DNA of 64,000 nucleotides. Source: UBA4735 sp035935465 (GTDB taxonomy: Bacteria; Chloroflexota; Limnocylindria; P2-11E). Location: positions 1 to 64,000 of the forward strand of contig DASYXA010000111.1 in the NCBI GenBank assembly GCA_035935465.1, written 5' to 3'. The notes under the pieces are model-generated. The model was not told the DNA's origin. It did no database searches and saw only the letters and a program-made list of their open reading frames with translations. Positions 1 through 9,556 of the stretch are shown piece by piece. How positions within the stretch are numbered: the stretch's first letter is position 1; each line of letters opens with the position of its first letter. The position numbers and the translations under genes are program-made.

Positions 1-1308
1 GGCGCGTTCGACCGGATCGCCGCGACACGCGGTGTCGCGCCCAAGGCCGCGCTCCTCCGCGCGCTGCTCGCTCGCGCGACGGCTGCCGAGATCCGCTACG
101 TGGTGAAGATCGTGAGCGGCGAGCCGCGCATCGGCCTTCGCGAGGGATCGCTCGAGGACGCGATCGCGCGCGCGTTCGGACGGGACCGCGAGGCTGTCGG
201 TCGCGCGCACATGCTCGATGGGGACATCGGGACCACGGCCGTGCGCGCGAAGCATGGGACGCTCGCGGAAGCGCGATTCGTGCACTTCGCGCCGATCGGG
301 ATGATGCTCGCGACACCGGTGCTCGATCTCGCGGAGGTCGGGCGGCGCTTCGGGCCGCCGTACGTCGTCGAGGACAAGTACGACGGCATCCGGGCCCAGG
401 TCCACAAGGAGGGCGACCGGGTCGAGCTGTACTCGCGGACCTTCGACCGCGTCACGTCGCGCTTCCCCGAGCTGATCGAGCCGCTCGGCGCGGTCCCGGG
501 GACGTTCGTGCTCGACGCCGAGATCCTCGCCCTCGACCCGAGCGGACGGGCCATCCCGTTCACGCGCTTTCAGGCGCGGCTCGGCCGGAAGGTGGTGAGC
601 GAGCAGCTCCGGCGGGAGCTCCCGGCGACGCTCGTCGTGTTCGACGTCCTCGAGCGCGACGGCCGGCCGCTGCTCGACGAGGCCCTGTCCGAACGGCAGG
701 CGGTGCTCGCGGCGCTGCGGCTCCGGGCGCCCCTGATGTCCGCGCGCTCGATGGAGATCGACGCGGCGGGTGACGCGCTCATCGCCGCGCTCGATACCGA
801 GTTCGCCGCGGCGCGCGACCGCGGGAACGAGGGGCTGATGGTCAAGGACCCACGCTCCACCTACCGCCCCGGTCGCCGCGGGATGGAGTGGCTGAAGGTG
901 AAGCGCGCGCTCAGAACGCTGGACGTGGTCGTGACCGCGGTCGAGTGGGGCCACGGCAAGCGCCGGGCGGTGCTCTCCGATTACACGTTCGCGGTCCGGG
1001 ACGGCGATCGGCTCCTGAACATCGGCAAGGCCTACTCGGGCCTCACCGACGCGGAGATCGCCGCGCTGACCGAACACTTCAAGGCCCGCACGCTCAAGGA
1101 CTTCGGCCGCATGCGCCTGGTCCAGCCCGAAACGGTCATCGAGGTGGCGTTCGACCAGGTCCAGCGGAGCCCGCGGCACACGTCGGGTTTCGCGCTGCGC
1201 TTCCCGCGGATCGTGCGGCTGCGCCCGGACAAGCCGGTCGGCGAGATCGACACGCTGGACACGGTGCGGGCCATCGCCATCGCCGAGCCCGATACTGACG
1301 CCGGATGA
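1..1308 (+). CDS. ATP-dependent DNA ligase, 5' end cut by window
   Basis: Seals nicks in duplex DNA with ATP as cofactor. The reading frame is open from base 1, and the residues before the first in-frame GTG at 100 already match the ligase N-terminal domain, so the gene begins outside the window. Motif I EDKYDGIRAQ carries the nucleotidyl lysine at bases 376-378. Motif IV appears as NEGLMVKDP and motif V as WLKVKR, followed by the OB-fold C-terminal region, so the visible part is intact. The stop overlaps the next start (ATGA), placing the ligase at the head of, or inside, a signalling operon. It belongs to the archaeal/eukaryotic-like LIG1 family found in some bacteria beside the NAD-dependent LigA. 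No Ku or LigD partner is visible. Confidence 0.93.
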   Translation, partial: GAFDRIAATRGVAPKAALLRALLARATAAEIRYVVKIVSGEPRIGLREGSLEDAIARAFGRDREAVGRAHMLDGDIGTTAVRAKHGTLAEARFVHFAPIGMMLATPVLDLAEVGRRFGPPYVVEDKYDGIRAQVHKEGDRVELYSRTFDRVTSRFPELIEPLGAVPGTFVLDAEILALDPSGRAIPFTRFQARLGRKVVSEQLRRELPATLVVFDVLERDGRPLLDEALSERQAVLAALRLRAPLMSARSMEIDAAGDALIAALDTEFAAARDRGNEGLMVKDPRSTYRPGRRGMEWLKVKRALRTLDVVVTAVEWGHGKRRAVLSDYTFAVRDGDRLLNIGKAYSGLTDAEIAALTEHFKARTLKDFGRMRLVQPETVIEVAFDQVQRSPRHTSGFALRFPRIVRLRPDKPVGEIDTLDTVRAIAIAEPDTDAG

Positions 1309-2546
1309 CGGGGCCCGAGCAGGCCGAGCAGCTGGGTTTGCTCCTCTCGCTCCAGCGCGAGCTCGCGCTGGAGACGGACCTCGACGTCGTGCTGCACCGC
1401 ATCGCCGAGTTCGCCATCGCGCTGCTCGATGCCGAACGGGCGACGGTCTACGTCGTGGACCGCGAGCGCTCCGAGGTCTGGTCGCGGATCCTCACCGAGA
1501 GCGAGCTCCGCGAGATCCGCCTGCCGCTCGACGGCCGCGGCCTCGCCTCCGAGGTCGCCCGCGGCGGCGGCCTTCTGCGGATCGACGATCCGTACGGCGA
1601 CCCGCGCTTCGACGCGAGCGTCGACGCGCGCACCGGCTACCGCACGCGCTCGATGCTCGTCGCGCCGATCGACGCCCGCGACCGCACGCGCCTCGGCGTA
1701 CTCCAGATCGTGAACAAGAAGGGCGACCGGCCGTTCGCGAAGGACGATGAGGACGTGAGCCGGTCGCTCGCGAGCTCCGCCGGCATCGCGCTCGAGTACG
1801 TGGCGCTGAACGCGCAGCTCGCGCAGGAGCGCCTGCGCGTCGTGAAGGTCACCGAGGAGACGCGCCACCGCCTCGCGCGGGACCTGCACGACGGCGTCGC
1901 GCAGACCCTCGCCAACACCGCGATCGGCATCGAGCTCGCGCAGAAGCGCGCGCGGCTCGACGTGGACGCCGCGGTCGGCGAGCTCGACCGGCTGCGCGAG
2001 CGCGTCCTCGAAGCGCAGCAGGGTCTGCGCGACATCCTGTTCGCCCTGCGACCGGTGGCCCTCACCGAGGACGGGCTCGCCGCGGCGGTGCGTGCGCTCG
2101 CGCAGCGCATGGACGGCACGAACGGCTCGCACGTCTTCGCGCGGAACGCCACGTCGACCGTGCGGCTCGGGGCCGAGGTCGAAGCCGGCGCGTTCACCGT
2201 CCTGCGCGAGGCCGCGAACAACGCCGTGAAGACCGGGCGCGCGCCGAACGTCGCCCTCGAGGTCACCGACGACGCGACGTCGCTGATCGGCCTGGTCGAG
2301 GACGACGGCGCCGGCTTCGATGTCGCGGCCACGCTCGACTCGTACGCCGGACGCGGTAGCCTCGGGCTCCTGCAGATGCGTGAAGCGGCGCGGCTCATCG
2401 GCGCGCAGCTCTCGATCGACTCCTCGCCCGGCAACGGGACGCGCGTGCGCCTGCGGATCCCCAAATCGGCTGGTTCGGCTGGATCGGCTGGATCGGCTGG
2501 ACCAGCCGGACCGGGTGGATCAGCCGGTCCGGCCGGACGGCCGTGA
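1305..2546 (+). CDS. GAF-domain sensor histidine kinase (HisKA_3 / NarL type)
   Basis: 413 aa soluble sensor kinase. A GAF domain spans about residues 15-165. The dimerisation/phosphoacceptor helix RHRLARDLHDGVAQ has the phospho-histidine at about residue 195. The HATPase domain follows, with N-box EAANNAVK, DDGAGFD and a GRGSLGLLQMRE G-box. HisKA_3 kinases usually pair with NarL/LuxR regulators, yet the next genes are a HisKA-type kinase and an OmpR-type regulator, so the true partner is uncertain. No membrane segment is visible, so it probably senses a cytoplasmic ligand. The C terminus ends in a low-complexity Ser-Ala-Gly tail. The start overlaps the ligase stop and the stop overlaps the next GTG, so translation is coupled. 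Confidence 0.9.
   Translation: MTGPEQAEQLGLLLSLQRELALETDLDVVLHRIAEFAIALLDAERATVYVVDRERSEVWSRILTESELREIRLPLDGRGLASEVARGGGLLRIDDPYGDPRFDASVDARTGYRTRSMLVAPIDARDRTRLGVLQIVNKKGDRPFAKDDEDVSRSLASSAGIALEYVALNAQLAQERLRVVKVTEETRHRLARDLHDGVAQTLANTAIGIELAQKRARLDVDAAVGELDRLRERVLEAQQGLRDILFALRPVALTEDGLAAAVRALAQRMDGTNGSHVFARNATSTVRLGAEVEAGAFTVLREAANNAVKTGRAPNVALEVTDDATSLIGLVEDDGAGFDVAATLDSYAGRGSLGLLQMREAARLIGAQLSIDSSPGNGTRVRLRIPKSAGSAGSAGSAGPAGPGGSAGPAGRP
2466..2540 (+). repeat. In-gene 9-bp tandem repeat encoding a SAG tail
   Basis: About eight degenerate copies of a 9-bp unit close to ctggatcgg follow one another at the 3' end of the histidine kinase gene and are translated as Ser-Ala-Gly/Pro-Ala-Gly units. 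Copies diverge toward the 3' end. Confidence 0.75.
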
Positions 2547-3634
2547 CCGCGGGCGAACGGCGGCGCGCCGGCGGCCGGCGGGCCGCGGACTCGATCACCG
2601 GCGTGGCGTTCGAGGACGCGTTCGTCGCCCTCACCGACGGCATCCTGATCAGCGACGGCGACGGGAACGTGCTCTCCGCGAACCCGGCCGCGTTCCGCCT
2701 GCTGGGGGAGGACACGCTCCTGGGCCGGCCGTTCGAGGGCCTCCTCCTGGTGTCCGGCGCGATCACCGTGCAGAACCCCGAGGGCCAGGCCATCCGCCGC
2801 GCGTGGTTCCCGCGCGAGGACCGGATGGGCGTGCTCGAGATCGTCTCGACGCCGCTCGCCGGGTCGACCCCGCGCGCGACCATCCACACCGTCCGCGACG
2901 TGACGGCGAGCGCCGAGCTCCTGCGGTTGAAGGAGGAGTTCCTGCTCGACGTCGCGCACGAGCTGCGGACGCCCATCGCCGCGCTCACGGCGTCGCTCGA
3001 GCTCGTGCATCAGGACGCCATCTCGATGCCGCGCGACGAGCTGCGCGCGATGGTCGGCACGCTTCGCCGAAGCGCGCTTCGCCTCGAGCACCTCGTCGAG
3101 AACCTGCTCGACGCCGGCAGCATCGAGGCCGGCACGTTCGAAGTGCGCGCGATCCCCACGAGCGTCACCGAGATCCTCGAGGACAGCCTCGTGTTCGTGC
3201 GCTCGATCTTCGACTCGAAGGGTCAGCGCCTCGTGACCCACTTCGGACCGGCGACCGACCGGGTCGTCTGCGATCCGCGCCGGACCGGCCAGGTGTTCGC
3301 GAACCTCCTCGGCAACGCCGGTAAGTACGGCACCGAGGGCTCCCTGATCACGCTGCGCACGGAGAGCAGCGCCGGCTTCGTGAAGATCACTGTCCACAAC
3401 GACGGACCGACCATCCCGCCGGACGAGCTCGCCCGGCTGTTCCAGCGGTTCTTCCGCTCACGGACCGTCCGCGGCGAGGCCGGCGGCCTCGGGCTGGGGC
3501 TCACCATCTGCCGCGCGATCGTGCAGGCCCAGGGCGGGGAGATCGGCGTGGACAGCGCAGCCGATCGCGGCACGTCGGTACACTTCACCGTCCCGAAGGC
3601 GAGAGAGCTCGCGCAGGAGGCTGGATCAGCGTGA
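2543..3634 (+). CDS. PAS-domain sensor histidine kinase (HisKA type)
   Basis: 363 aa kinase starting at GTG inside a GTGA overlap with the upstream kinase. Residues about 20-115 form a PAS-like sensor domain (DGILISDGDGNVLSANPAA). HisKA follows with VAHELRTPIAALTASLELV, phospho-histidine at about residue 139. HATPase motifs are LLGNAGKYG (N-box) and GGLGLGLTICRAIV (G-box). No transmembrane helices are visible, so it is a cytoplasmic sensor. The domain type fits the OmpR-family regulator that begins within its stop codon, so this is the likely cognate pair. The preceding GAF kinase may supply a second input. Confidence 0.92.
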   Translation: MTAGERRRAGGRRAADSITGVAFEDAFVALTDGILISDGDGNVLSANPAAFRLLGEDTLLGRPFEGLLLVSGAITVQNPEGQAIRRAWFPREDRMGVLEIVSTPLAGSTPRATIHTVRDVTASAELLRLKEEFLLDVAHELRTPIAALTASLELVHQDAISMPRDELRAMVGTLRRSALRLEHLVENLLDAGSIEAGTFEVRAIPTSVTEILEDSLVFVRSIFDSKGQRLVTHFGPATDRVVCDPRRTGQVFANLLGNAGKYGTEGSLITLRTESSAGFVKITVHNDGPTIPPDELARLFQRFFRSRTVRGEAGGLGLGLTICRAIVQAQGGEIGVDSAADRGTSVHFTVPKARELAQEAGSA

Positions 3635-4353
3635 AGTTGCTGGTCGTCGATGACGACCGGGATCTCGTGGAGCTGCTGGACTACGCGTTGCGGCGCGAGG
3701 GCTACGAGATCGTCCGGGCGTACGACGGGGAAGCCGCGCTCGAGACGCTGAACCGGGAACGGCCCGATCTGGTCGTCCTCGACATCAACCTGCCGAAGCT
3801 CGCGGGCTTCGTCGTGCTCGAGCGCATCCGCCACGTCGACGAGCACGTCGCGGTGCTGCTCCTGTCCGCGCGGCAGGACGAGTCCGACATCCTCCGTGGC
3901 CTCCAGCTCGGAGCCGACGACTACATCACGAAGCCGTTCCGGCCGAAGGAGCTGGTCGCCCGGGTGAAGGCGATCCTGCGCCGCTCCGTCCATACCCGCG
4001 GCCGGCCCGCGCCGTCGGTCTACACGACCGGCGACATCGTCCTCGACGAGGCGACGCACGAGGTGCGCACGGCGGAGGTGCCGGTCCACCTGTCGCCCAC
4101 CGAGTTCAAGCTGCTGCGGCACTTCATGGCGAATCCCGGACGCGTCCTCACCCAGGAGGAGATCCTCGAAGGGGTCTGGGGCTACGACGCCGACGTCGGC
4201 GGCGACCTCGTGAAGCTCAACGTGAGCCGGCTTCGGCGCAAGCTTGGCGCGGACGGCCACACGCGCGACGTCATCCAGACCGTGCCGGGCGTGGGGTACC
4301 TGTTCAAGGGGGCCGACGGCGGCGTGCAGCGCGAGGAGGCCAGGCCCAGATGA
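3631..4353 (+). CDS. OmpR/PhoB-family response regulator
   Basis: 240 aa. The N-terminal receiver domain starts LLVVDDDRDLVELL with acidic pocket DDD, phospho-acceptor Asp51 in VVLDINLP, the Thr/Ser switch in LLLSAR and the conserved Lys in ITKPFRPKEL. A C-terminal winged-helix domain (about 135-228) contains LSPTEFKLLRHFMANPG and VSRLRRKLG. It binds DNA as a phosphorylation-dependent transcription factor. It is the last gene of the ligase-kinase-kinase-regulator operon and starts with GTG overlapping the kinase stop. Targets are not evident from the sequence. Confidence 0.95.
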   Translation: MKLLVVDDDRDLVELLDYALRREGYEIVRAYDGEAALETLNRERPDLVVLDINLPKLAGFVVLERIRHVDEHVAVLLLSARQDESDILRGLQLGADDYITKPFRPKELVARVKAILRRSVHTRGRPAPSVYTTGDIVLDEATHEVRTAEVPVHLSPTEFKLLRHFMANPGRVLTQEEILEGVWGYDADVGGDLVKLNVSRLRRKLGADGHTRDVIQTVPGVGYLFKGADGGVQREEARPR

Positions 4354-4406
4354 ACCCGCGGAGCGTCGCCGCCTTCGGCTCCTCCGCCCTCAGGGGCCCG
4401 CGGTTC
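4352..4406. terminator. Possible bidirectional hairpin between convergent genes
   Basis: Between the convergent regulator and diguanylate cyclase genes the ends of this stretch pair: gaacccgcgg with ccgcggttc, nine base pairs with one bulged C. The loop region is GC-rich. No clear U-tract follows, so intrinsic termination is only suggested. Confidence 0.3.
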
Positions 4407-4433
4407 GGTCGGGCAACGCCCTCCCTCGCCTAG

Positions 4434-5771
4434 CTACGCCCCCGCGTCACCCAGCCTGAGCCGGGTCGCCTCGAGGTCCGTCGGGTTGCTGTACACGGGG
4501 TAGACCGCGAAGCCCGAGGCTTTCGAGATCGCATCGACCGCGGCGTTGTTCGGCGCGGGCAGCGCGACGGTGAGGACCTGGCCCTCGATACCGACGACGA
4601 CCGCGTTCCACTCCGCCGCGAGCGCGCGCGGGAGATGCGTCTGGAGCGCGGCCGACGCGAGCCGCGACGGCTCGGCGAGATACGGCGCGGGTGGCGGTGC
4701 CAGCACGTGGGCCCGGAGCGCGCCGCGCGGGCCGTCCGCGAAGCTGTGCTCCCACACCCGGACGCCGCCACCGGCTTCCTTGGCCTTGTACATCGCGATG
4801 TCGGCGAACTCGATGAGCCCGGCGGCATCGCCGGACGGCCGGGGGAACGTCGCGACGCCGATGGATAGCCCGATCGTGTGGCCCGCGGCCGAGAGCTCCG
4901 GCGGGAGCGTCTGCGCCGCCGTCTTCTCGAGGACTCGGCGCGCGACGCGCGACGCGATCTCGCTGTCGGCCTCGGGAAGGATGACCGCGAATTCGTCGCC
5001 GCCGTAACGGGTCGGCACGTCGTACAGCCGGACCGCCTGCGTGATGCCGTTCGCGACGGCGCGGAGCACGTTGTCGCCGACGCGGTGGCCGAATCGGTCG
5101 TTGATCGTCTTGAACTTGTCGACATCGATCATCAGGAGCCCGAGCAGGTGCTCCGCGCGGAGCGCGCGGTTGAGCTCGGCCTCGAGCCGGCGGTCGAAGT
5201 GGCGGCGGTTGAACAGCCAGGTGAGCGGATCGGTCTCCGCGAGCCGCTGCATCGCCTCGCCCTGCTCGCTCTGGAGGAGGCACGCGCCGATGTGGCTCGC
5301 GAGCAGCTCGAGGGTCACCAGGTCATCCTCGCCGAACGACCGGCCGTCGATCGGGTCCGCGACGTTCAGCACCCCGCGCGACTCGTCGTCGACGAGGATC
5401 GGGACGGACATGAACGACGTCGTGCGGTAGCGGTCGGGCTGCGCGCCCTCGCGGACTTCGCCGGTGCGGACGAGAAGGGAGCGCTTCGACGCGGCGACGG
5501 ACCCGACCACGCCTTCGCCCTGCCGGATACGGACCTGCCGCTTGACCTCGTCGGCGATGCCGACCGCGCGCGCGATGACGAAGTCGGTGGTCGCGTCGTC
5601 ACGGATCATGAGCGAGGCCCGCTCGCCCCGGACGAGCTCGGTCGCGACCTTGAAAATGGAGTCAAGGAGATCCTGCGCCAGCCCAGCCGGACCCGCGGCC
5701 CCTACCGTGTCCACGAAGCTTCCCCCATCGCGCTGCGCTTGAGTGTCCGGTCGCCGTCCGACCGTGGCCAT
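4434..5771 (-). CDS. GAF-GGDEF diguanylate cyclase
   Basis: 445 aa from the ATG at 5771; the frame stays open to a TTG at 5843. The ATG is preferred because a TAGCCT hexamer (possible -10) lies 32 nt upstream, inside the longer frame. An N-terminal GAF domain (about residues 20-165) precedes a GGDEF domain with active-site RYGGDEFAVILPEAD. An allosteric I-site RLYD sits exactly five residues before GGDEF, so the enzyme should be active and feedback-inhibited by c-di-GMP. A C-terminal region of about 100 residues (RAHVLAPPPAPYLAE onward) matches no family I recognise. A partner EAL-type protein is encoded at 23.6 kb, but that one looks inactive. Confidence 0.92.
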   Translation of the reverse strand: MATVGRRPDTQAQRDGGSFVDTVGAAGPAGLAQDLLDSIFKVATELVRGERASLMIRDDATTDFVIARAVGIADEVKRQVRIRQGEGVVGSVAASKRSLLVRTGEVREGAQPDRYRTTSFMSVPILVDDESRGVLNVADPIDGRSFGEDDLVTLELLASHIGACLLQSEQGEAMQRLAETDPLTWLFNRRHFDRRLEAELNRALRAEHLLGLLMIDVDKFKTINDRFGHRVGDNVLRAVANGITQAVRLYDVPTRYGGDEFAVILPEADSEIASRVARRVLEKTAAQTLPPELSAAGHTIGLSIGVATFPRPSGDAAGLIEFADIAMYKAKEAGGGVRVWEHSFADGPRGALRAHVLAPPPAPYLAEPSRLASAALQTHLPRALAAEWNAVVVGIEGQVLTVALPAPNNAAVDAISKASGFAVYPVYSNPTDLEATRLRLGDAGA

Positions 5772-5977
5772 GACCGTTCGGTATCGGTTCGGCGGAGGGC
5801 GCCAGGCTAGGGCTTTCGCACCCGTCCTGACCAGACCGGTCAACCGGCGCTGAACGGCCGCGGGATCGGTCGCCAGAAACCGCGGAAACCCGGCCCGTCG
5901 GGCTGGGCCGACCGGTCGGGGTCATCGGGCCGCCGGGCTCGTCCGTACAGAGGCAAACCGCACCCAGAGGAGGGGTC

Positions 5978-6349
5978 ATGACCCGTCGCTCTCGCCCGAT
6001 CATCGCGCTCGTCGGCATCGCGGCACTCGGCAGCGCGTGCGGCTCGTCCGGCACGTCCGCGCCGGCCGCCGCGACCGCGGCGCCCGCCGCGGCGGCCCTC
6101 AACGTCGACGTCCAAGGGTTCAAGTTCCCGGCGAACCTGGACGTCGCGCGGGGCACGAAGGTCACCTGGACGAACAAGGACACCGCGGCGCATACCGTGA
6201 CGAGCGGCACGCGCCCGACCAAAGACGGCAGGTTCGACGGACAGCTCCCGGCCGCCGCGACGTTCAGCTTCACCTTCACCGAGGCGGGGACCTACCAGTA
6301 CTTCTGCTCGATCCACAGCTCGATGAACGGGACGATCACGGTCAAGTAG
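5978..6349 (+). CDS. Cupredoxin (plastocyanin-like) lipoprotein
   Basis: 123 aa. The signal peptide ends in the lipobox LGSAC, so it is probably lipid-anchored outside the membrane. An Ala/Thr-rich linker precedes a compact blue-copper domain. The type 1 copper ligands are all visible: His in TAAHTVTSG, Cys and His in YFCSIHSSM, and the Met of the same motif. Likely role is small soluble electron carrier or copper binder. A strong Shine-Dalgarno (gaggagggg) sits 6-8 nt before the ATG. It is monocistronic, next to the convergent dnaE2. Confidence 0.92.
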   Translation: MTRRSRPIIALVGIAALGSACGSSGTSAPAAATAAPAAAALNVDVQGFKFPANLDVARGTKVTWTNKDTAAHTVTSGTRPTKDGRFDGQLPAAATFSFTFTEAGTYQYFCSIHSSMNGTITVK

Positions 6350-6351
6350 CT

Positions 6352-9300
6352 TCACTGCCAGTCGCGCGACGCGAGCTTCACGAACAGCGCGAGCTCGTCG
6401 AGGCGGCGCGCCAGCACGGAGACCACGCCGTCCACCTGCTGGAGCGTCCCCTCGACGACCACCGCGCCGCCCAGGTCGACGACCGGCTTGTATTTCGCGT
6501 ACGTCGCGGGCCGGATGATGATGTTCACCAGGCCGAATTCGTCCTCGAGCGAGAGGAACACGTGGCCCTTCGCGGTCTCGGGATGCTGCTTCACGACCAT
6601 CGCGCCCGCGACCAGCACCCGTGATCCGTGCTCCGCGCGCTGGATATCCGCCGACGAACGCACCCCGCGCGCGAGGAGCCGCTCGCGGTAGAAGCGCATC
6701 ACCTGCGGTCCGGTCGGGATCCCGGTGATGCGGTAATCGAGCGCGGTGCGCTCCTGCTCGCTCAACGCCGGCAACGCCGGTGCGGTCGTCGTCGGGTACG
6801 CGAGCACCGGCCGGGTGAACGCCGGCGAGGCCCGGTGCGCGTCGCGGGCGCGCCAGAGCAGGGACCGGCGTGCTTCCCCGAGCGCGTCGAACGCGCCGAC
6901 GAGGGCGAGATTGCGGAGCGCCTCCTCCTTGAGCCCGACGCGCGTGGCGAAGTCGTCGAACGAGCGGAAGTCGCCGCGCTCGCGCTCGCGGACGATCGCG
7001 TCGGCTTCCGCCGCTCCGAGGCCCTTCACGCCGGTGAGGCCGAGCCGGACATCGTGGGTGCGGCACGCGCGGTGGCGGGCGATCGTGGTCGATCGGTCGA
7101 CGACGTCGTCAGACGCGCTCGTGCCGTGGAGCTCGACGATCGCCGCTGTCTGCGAGCGGTTCACGTCGACCGGGAGGATCGCGATCCCGTGGCGCTTCGC
7201 GTCGCCGGCGATGACTGCGGGCGAGTAGAAGCCCATCGGCTGGTTGTTGAACAGGCCGACGTAGAGCTCGGCCGGGTAGTACAGCTTCAGGTGGGCGGTG
7301 TGGTACGCGGTGAGAGCGAACGCGGCCGCGTGGCTCTTGCAGAACCCGAACTCCGCGAACGCGGCGATCTGGCCGAAGATGAGGTCCGCCGTGGCGCCGT
7401 CGAGCCCGTGAGCGAGCGCGCCGCGGACGAACGGCAGGCGCAGCGTCTCCATGTCGGCGCTCGAGCGCGCCCGGCTCATCGCGCGGCGGAGCCGGTCGGC
7501 CTCGGCCGCCGTGAATCCCGCGACGGCCATCGCCACGCGGAGGATCTGCTCTTGGAACAGGATCACCCCGAGGGTCTCCTTGAGGATCGGCTCGAGGAGC
7601 GGGTGCGGGTACGTCACCGGCTCGCGGCCCTGCCGGCGGTGGATGTACGGATTGACCATGTTCCCCTGGAGCGGGCCGGGGCGGATGATCGCGACCTCGA
7701 CGACGATGTCCGCGAAGCTCCGTGGCCGCACGCGCGGCAGGGCCTGGGCCTGGGCGCGGCTCTCGACCTGGAAGAGACCGATCGTGTCGACCTCGCAGAT
7801 GAGGTCGTACACCGCCGGGTCGTCGAGCGGGAGCGTCCCGAGGTCGAGCCGCACGCCGTGCAGCTCGTCGATCATCGCGACCGCGTCCTTGATGAGCGAG
7901 AGGGTGCGCAGGCCGAGCAGGTCCATCTTGATGAGCCCGAGGTCCTCGACGTCGCGCTTGTCGAACTGCACGACGTTGCGGCCGGGCATCGTCGCGCGCT
8001 CGATCGGCACCGTGTCCACGAGCGGCAGCGCGGTGATGAGCATCCCGCCGTTGTGGATCGAAAGATGCCGCGGGACGTCGGCGATCTCCGCGACGATCTT
8101 CCGGAACACCGGCCAGCGTGCGCGCTCCTGATCGGTCAGCAGGTCGGTGAACGCCTGGATCGGCGGTGCGGTCACGTCGGCCTCGCCGATGAACGGGACG
8201 CCGTCGGGGCCGCGTGAGGCGAAGCGCGGCGCGTCGATCGACCTGGCCATCCGGTCCACGACCTCGAGGCGGTACCCGAGCGCCTTCGCGACCTCTCGCG
8301 ACGCCGAGCGCGAGCGGTACGTGACGACGTTGCAGACCATGGCCGCGTAGCGCTCGCCGTACGTCCGGTAGACGTACTGGATGACCTCCTCGCGATCGTT
8401 CGTCGCGATGTCGAGGTCGATGTCCGGCATCGTGTGCGAGTCCTCGGTGAGGAAGCGCTCGAACAACAGGTCGTGCGCGATCGGATCGACCTTCGTGATG
8501 TCGAGCACGTAGGCGACGATCGAGTCGGCCGCCGATCCGCGACCCTGCGCCGGGATCCGCCGCTCGTTGCAGAACCGGACGATGTCCCAGTTGATGAGGA
8601 AGAACTCGGCGAGGCCGCAGCGGTGGATGACGTCGAGCTCGTGCGCGAGCTGCTTCGACACCGCCGGCGTCATCCCGCCGTACTTCGCGCGCGCCCCGTC
8701 CTGACAGAGCGCGTACAGGAACGAGAACGCCGTGTAGCCGTCGGGCACGGCGAAGCCGGGCAGGCGCTGGTAGCCGAAGCCGAGATCGAGATCGCAGCGG
8801 TCCGCGATCGCGCGCGCGTTCGCGAACGCCACCGGGTGGTGCCCGAGCCGCGCCCGCAGCTCGGCCTCGCCCTTGAGCCAGCGCTCGCCGTTCGCGGCAA
8901 GCTGCTTCCCCGCCTCGTCGACGGTGGTCCCGAGGTCGATGCAGCGCAGCACATCGTGCAGCTGCCGCGCCTCCGGTCGTGCGTAGCGCACGTCGTTCGT
9001 CACGACGGTCGCGATGCCGAGCTCGGCCGCGAGCTCCGCGCGGGCGTCGCAGCGGTCGATGTCCGCCGGGCCCCAGCGATCGACGAGCTCCGCATACACG
9101 CGGTCGCCGAACACATCGCGGAGGCGCGCCAGGGTCACCGCGTCGTCGGACTCCGACAGCGCGACGAGTCCTGCGGCATGCTCGGCGACGAGCGCGAGCG
9201 TCGCGCGCGGCTTCGTCTTCTCGCCCGCCAGCTGGGCCGCGGAGACGATCCGGCAGAGGCTCGTCCAGCCCGTCCGGTCCAGCACGAGCAGCGTCACCGC

Positions 9301-9525
9301 GTCCGAGTCGACCAGCCGCAGCTCCGTCCCGAAGATCGGCTTGATCCCGCGCTCGCGCGCGGCGTTCCAGAACCGCACCGCGCCGTAGAGGCCGTTCGTG
9401 TCGGTGAGCGCGAGCGCGTCCTGGCCGTGCTCGACAGCGGCTTCGACCAGATCATCGACGGTCGATGCACCGTCCAAGAAGCTGTAGCTGCTGTGGGTGC
9501 GAAGGTGGATAAAGCCGCTAGGCAT
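6352..9525 (-). CDS. dnaE2: Error-prone DNA polymerase III alpha subunit (ImuC/DnaE2)
   Basis: 1057 aa. The PHP domain starts near the N terminus (HLRTHSSYSFLDGAS). The C-family polymerase core carries the catalytic aspartates in PDIDLDIATNDREEVIQYV. It ends with tandem helix-hairpin-helix and OB-fold regions. Length and the absence of a long replicative C-terminal tail fit DnaE2/ImuC, the translesion polymerase of the SOS mutasome, rather than the replicative DnaE. Upstream on the same strand are DUF6504, imuB and imuA, the usual cassette, although a small ribbon-helix-helix gene on the opposite strand lies between dnaE2 and the rest. No separate SOS box is visible directly before dnaE2. Confidence 0.94.
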   Translation of the reverse strand: MPSGFIHLRTHSSYSFLDGASTVDDLVEAAVEHGQDALALTDTNGLYGAVRFWNAARERGIKPIFGTELRLVDSDAVTLLVLDRTGWTSLCRIVSAAQLAGEKTKPRATLALVAEHAAGLVALSESDDAVTLARLRDVFGDRVYAELVDRWGPADIDRCDARAELAAELGIATVVTNDVRYARPEARQLHDVLRCIDLGTTVDEAGKQLAANGERWLKGEAELRARLGHHPVAFANARAIADRCDLDLGFGYQRLPGFAVPDGYTAFSFLYALCQDGARAKYGGMTPAVSKQLAHELDVIHRCGLAEFFLINWDIVRFCNERRIPAQGRGSAADSIVAYVLDITKVDPIAHDLLFERFLTEDSHTMPDIDLDIATNDREEVIQYVYRTYGERYAAMVCNVVTYRSRSASREVAKALGYRLEVVDRMARSIDAPRFASRGPDGVPFIGEADVTAPPIQAFTDLLTDQERARWPVFRKIVAEIADVPRHLSIHNGGMLITALPLVDTVPIERATMPGRNVVQFDKRDVEDLGLIKMDLLGLRTLSLIKDAVAMIDELHGVRLDLGTLPLDDPAVYDLICEVDTIGLFQVESRAQAQALPRVRPRSFADIVVEVAIIRPGPLQGNMVNPYIHRRQGREPVTYPHPLLEPILKETLGVILFQEQILRVAMAVAGFTAAEADRLRRAMSRARSSADMETLRLPFVRGALAHGLDGATADLIFGQIAAFAEFGFCKSHAAAFALTAYHTAHLKLYYPAELYVGLFNNQPMGFYSPAVIAGDAKRHGIAILPVDVNRSQTAAIVELHGTSASDDVVDRSTTIARHRACRTHDVRLGLTGVKGLGAAEADAIVRERERGDFRSFDDFATRVGLKEEALRNLALVGAFDALGEARRSLLWRARDAHRASPAFTRPVLAYPTTTAPALPALSEQERTALDYRITGIPTGPQVMRFYRERLLARGVRSSADIQRAEHGSRVLVAGAMVVKQHPETAKGHVFLSLEDEFGLVNIIIRPATYAKYKPVVDLGGAVVVEGTLQQVDGVVSVLARRLDELALFVKLASRDWQ

Positions 9526-9556
9526 CTCGCGACGAACGTCGAATACTGGTCGGCGT

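Noticed and set aside
1032..2132. Long antisense ORF opposite the ligase/kinase genes, and many similar ones elsewhere (for example 4878-5810, 6628-8217, 24092-26371, 26398-28287)
   Set aside because: Arg/Ala/Asp-rich translations without domains, opposite well-supported genes; in such GC-rich DNA stop codons are rare in several frames.
2466..2540. The 9-bp tandem repeat as a CRISPR-like or mobile feature
   Set aside because: Short, in frame and degenerate; it simply encodes a Ser-Ala-Gly tail.
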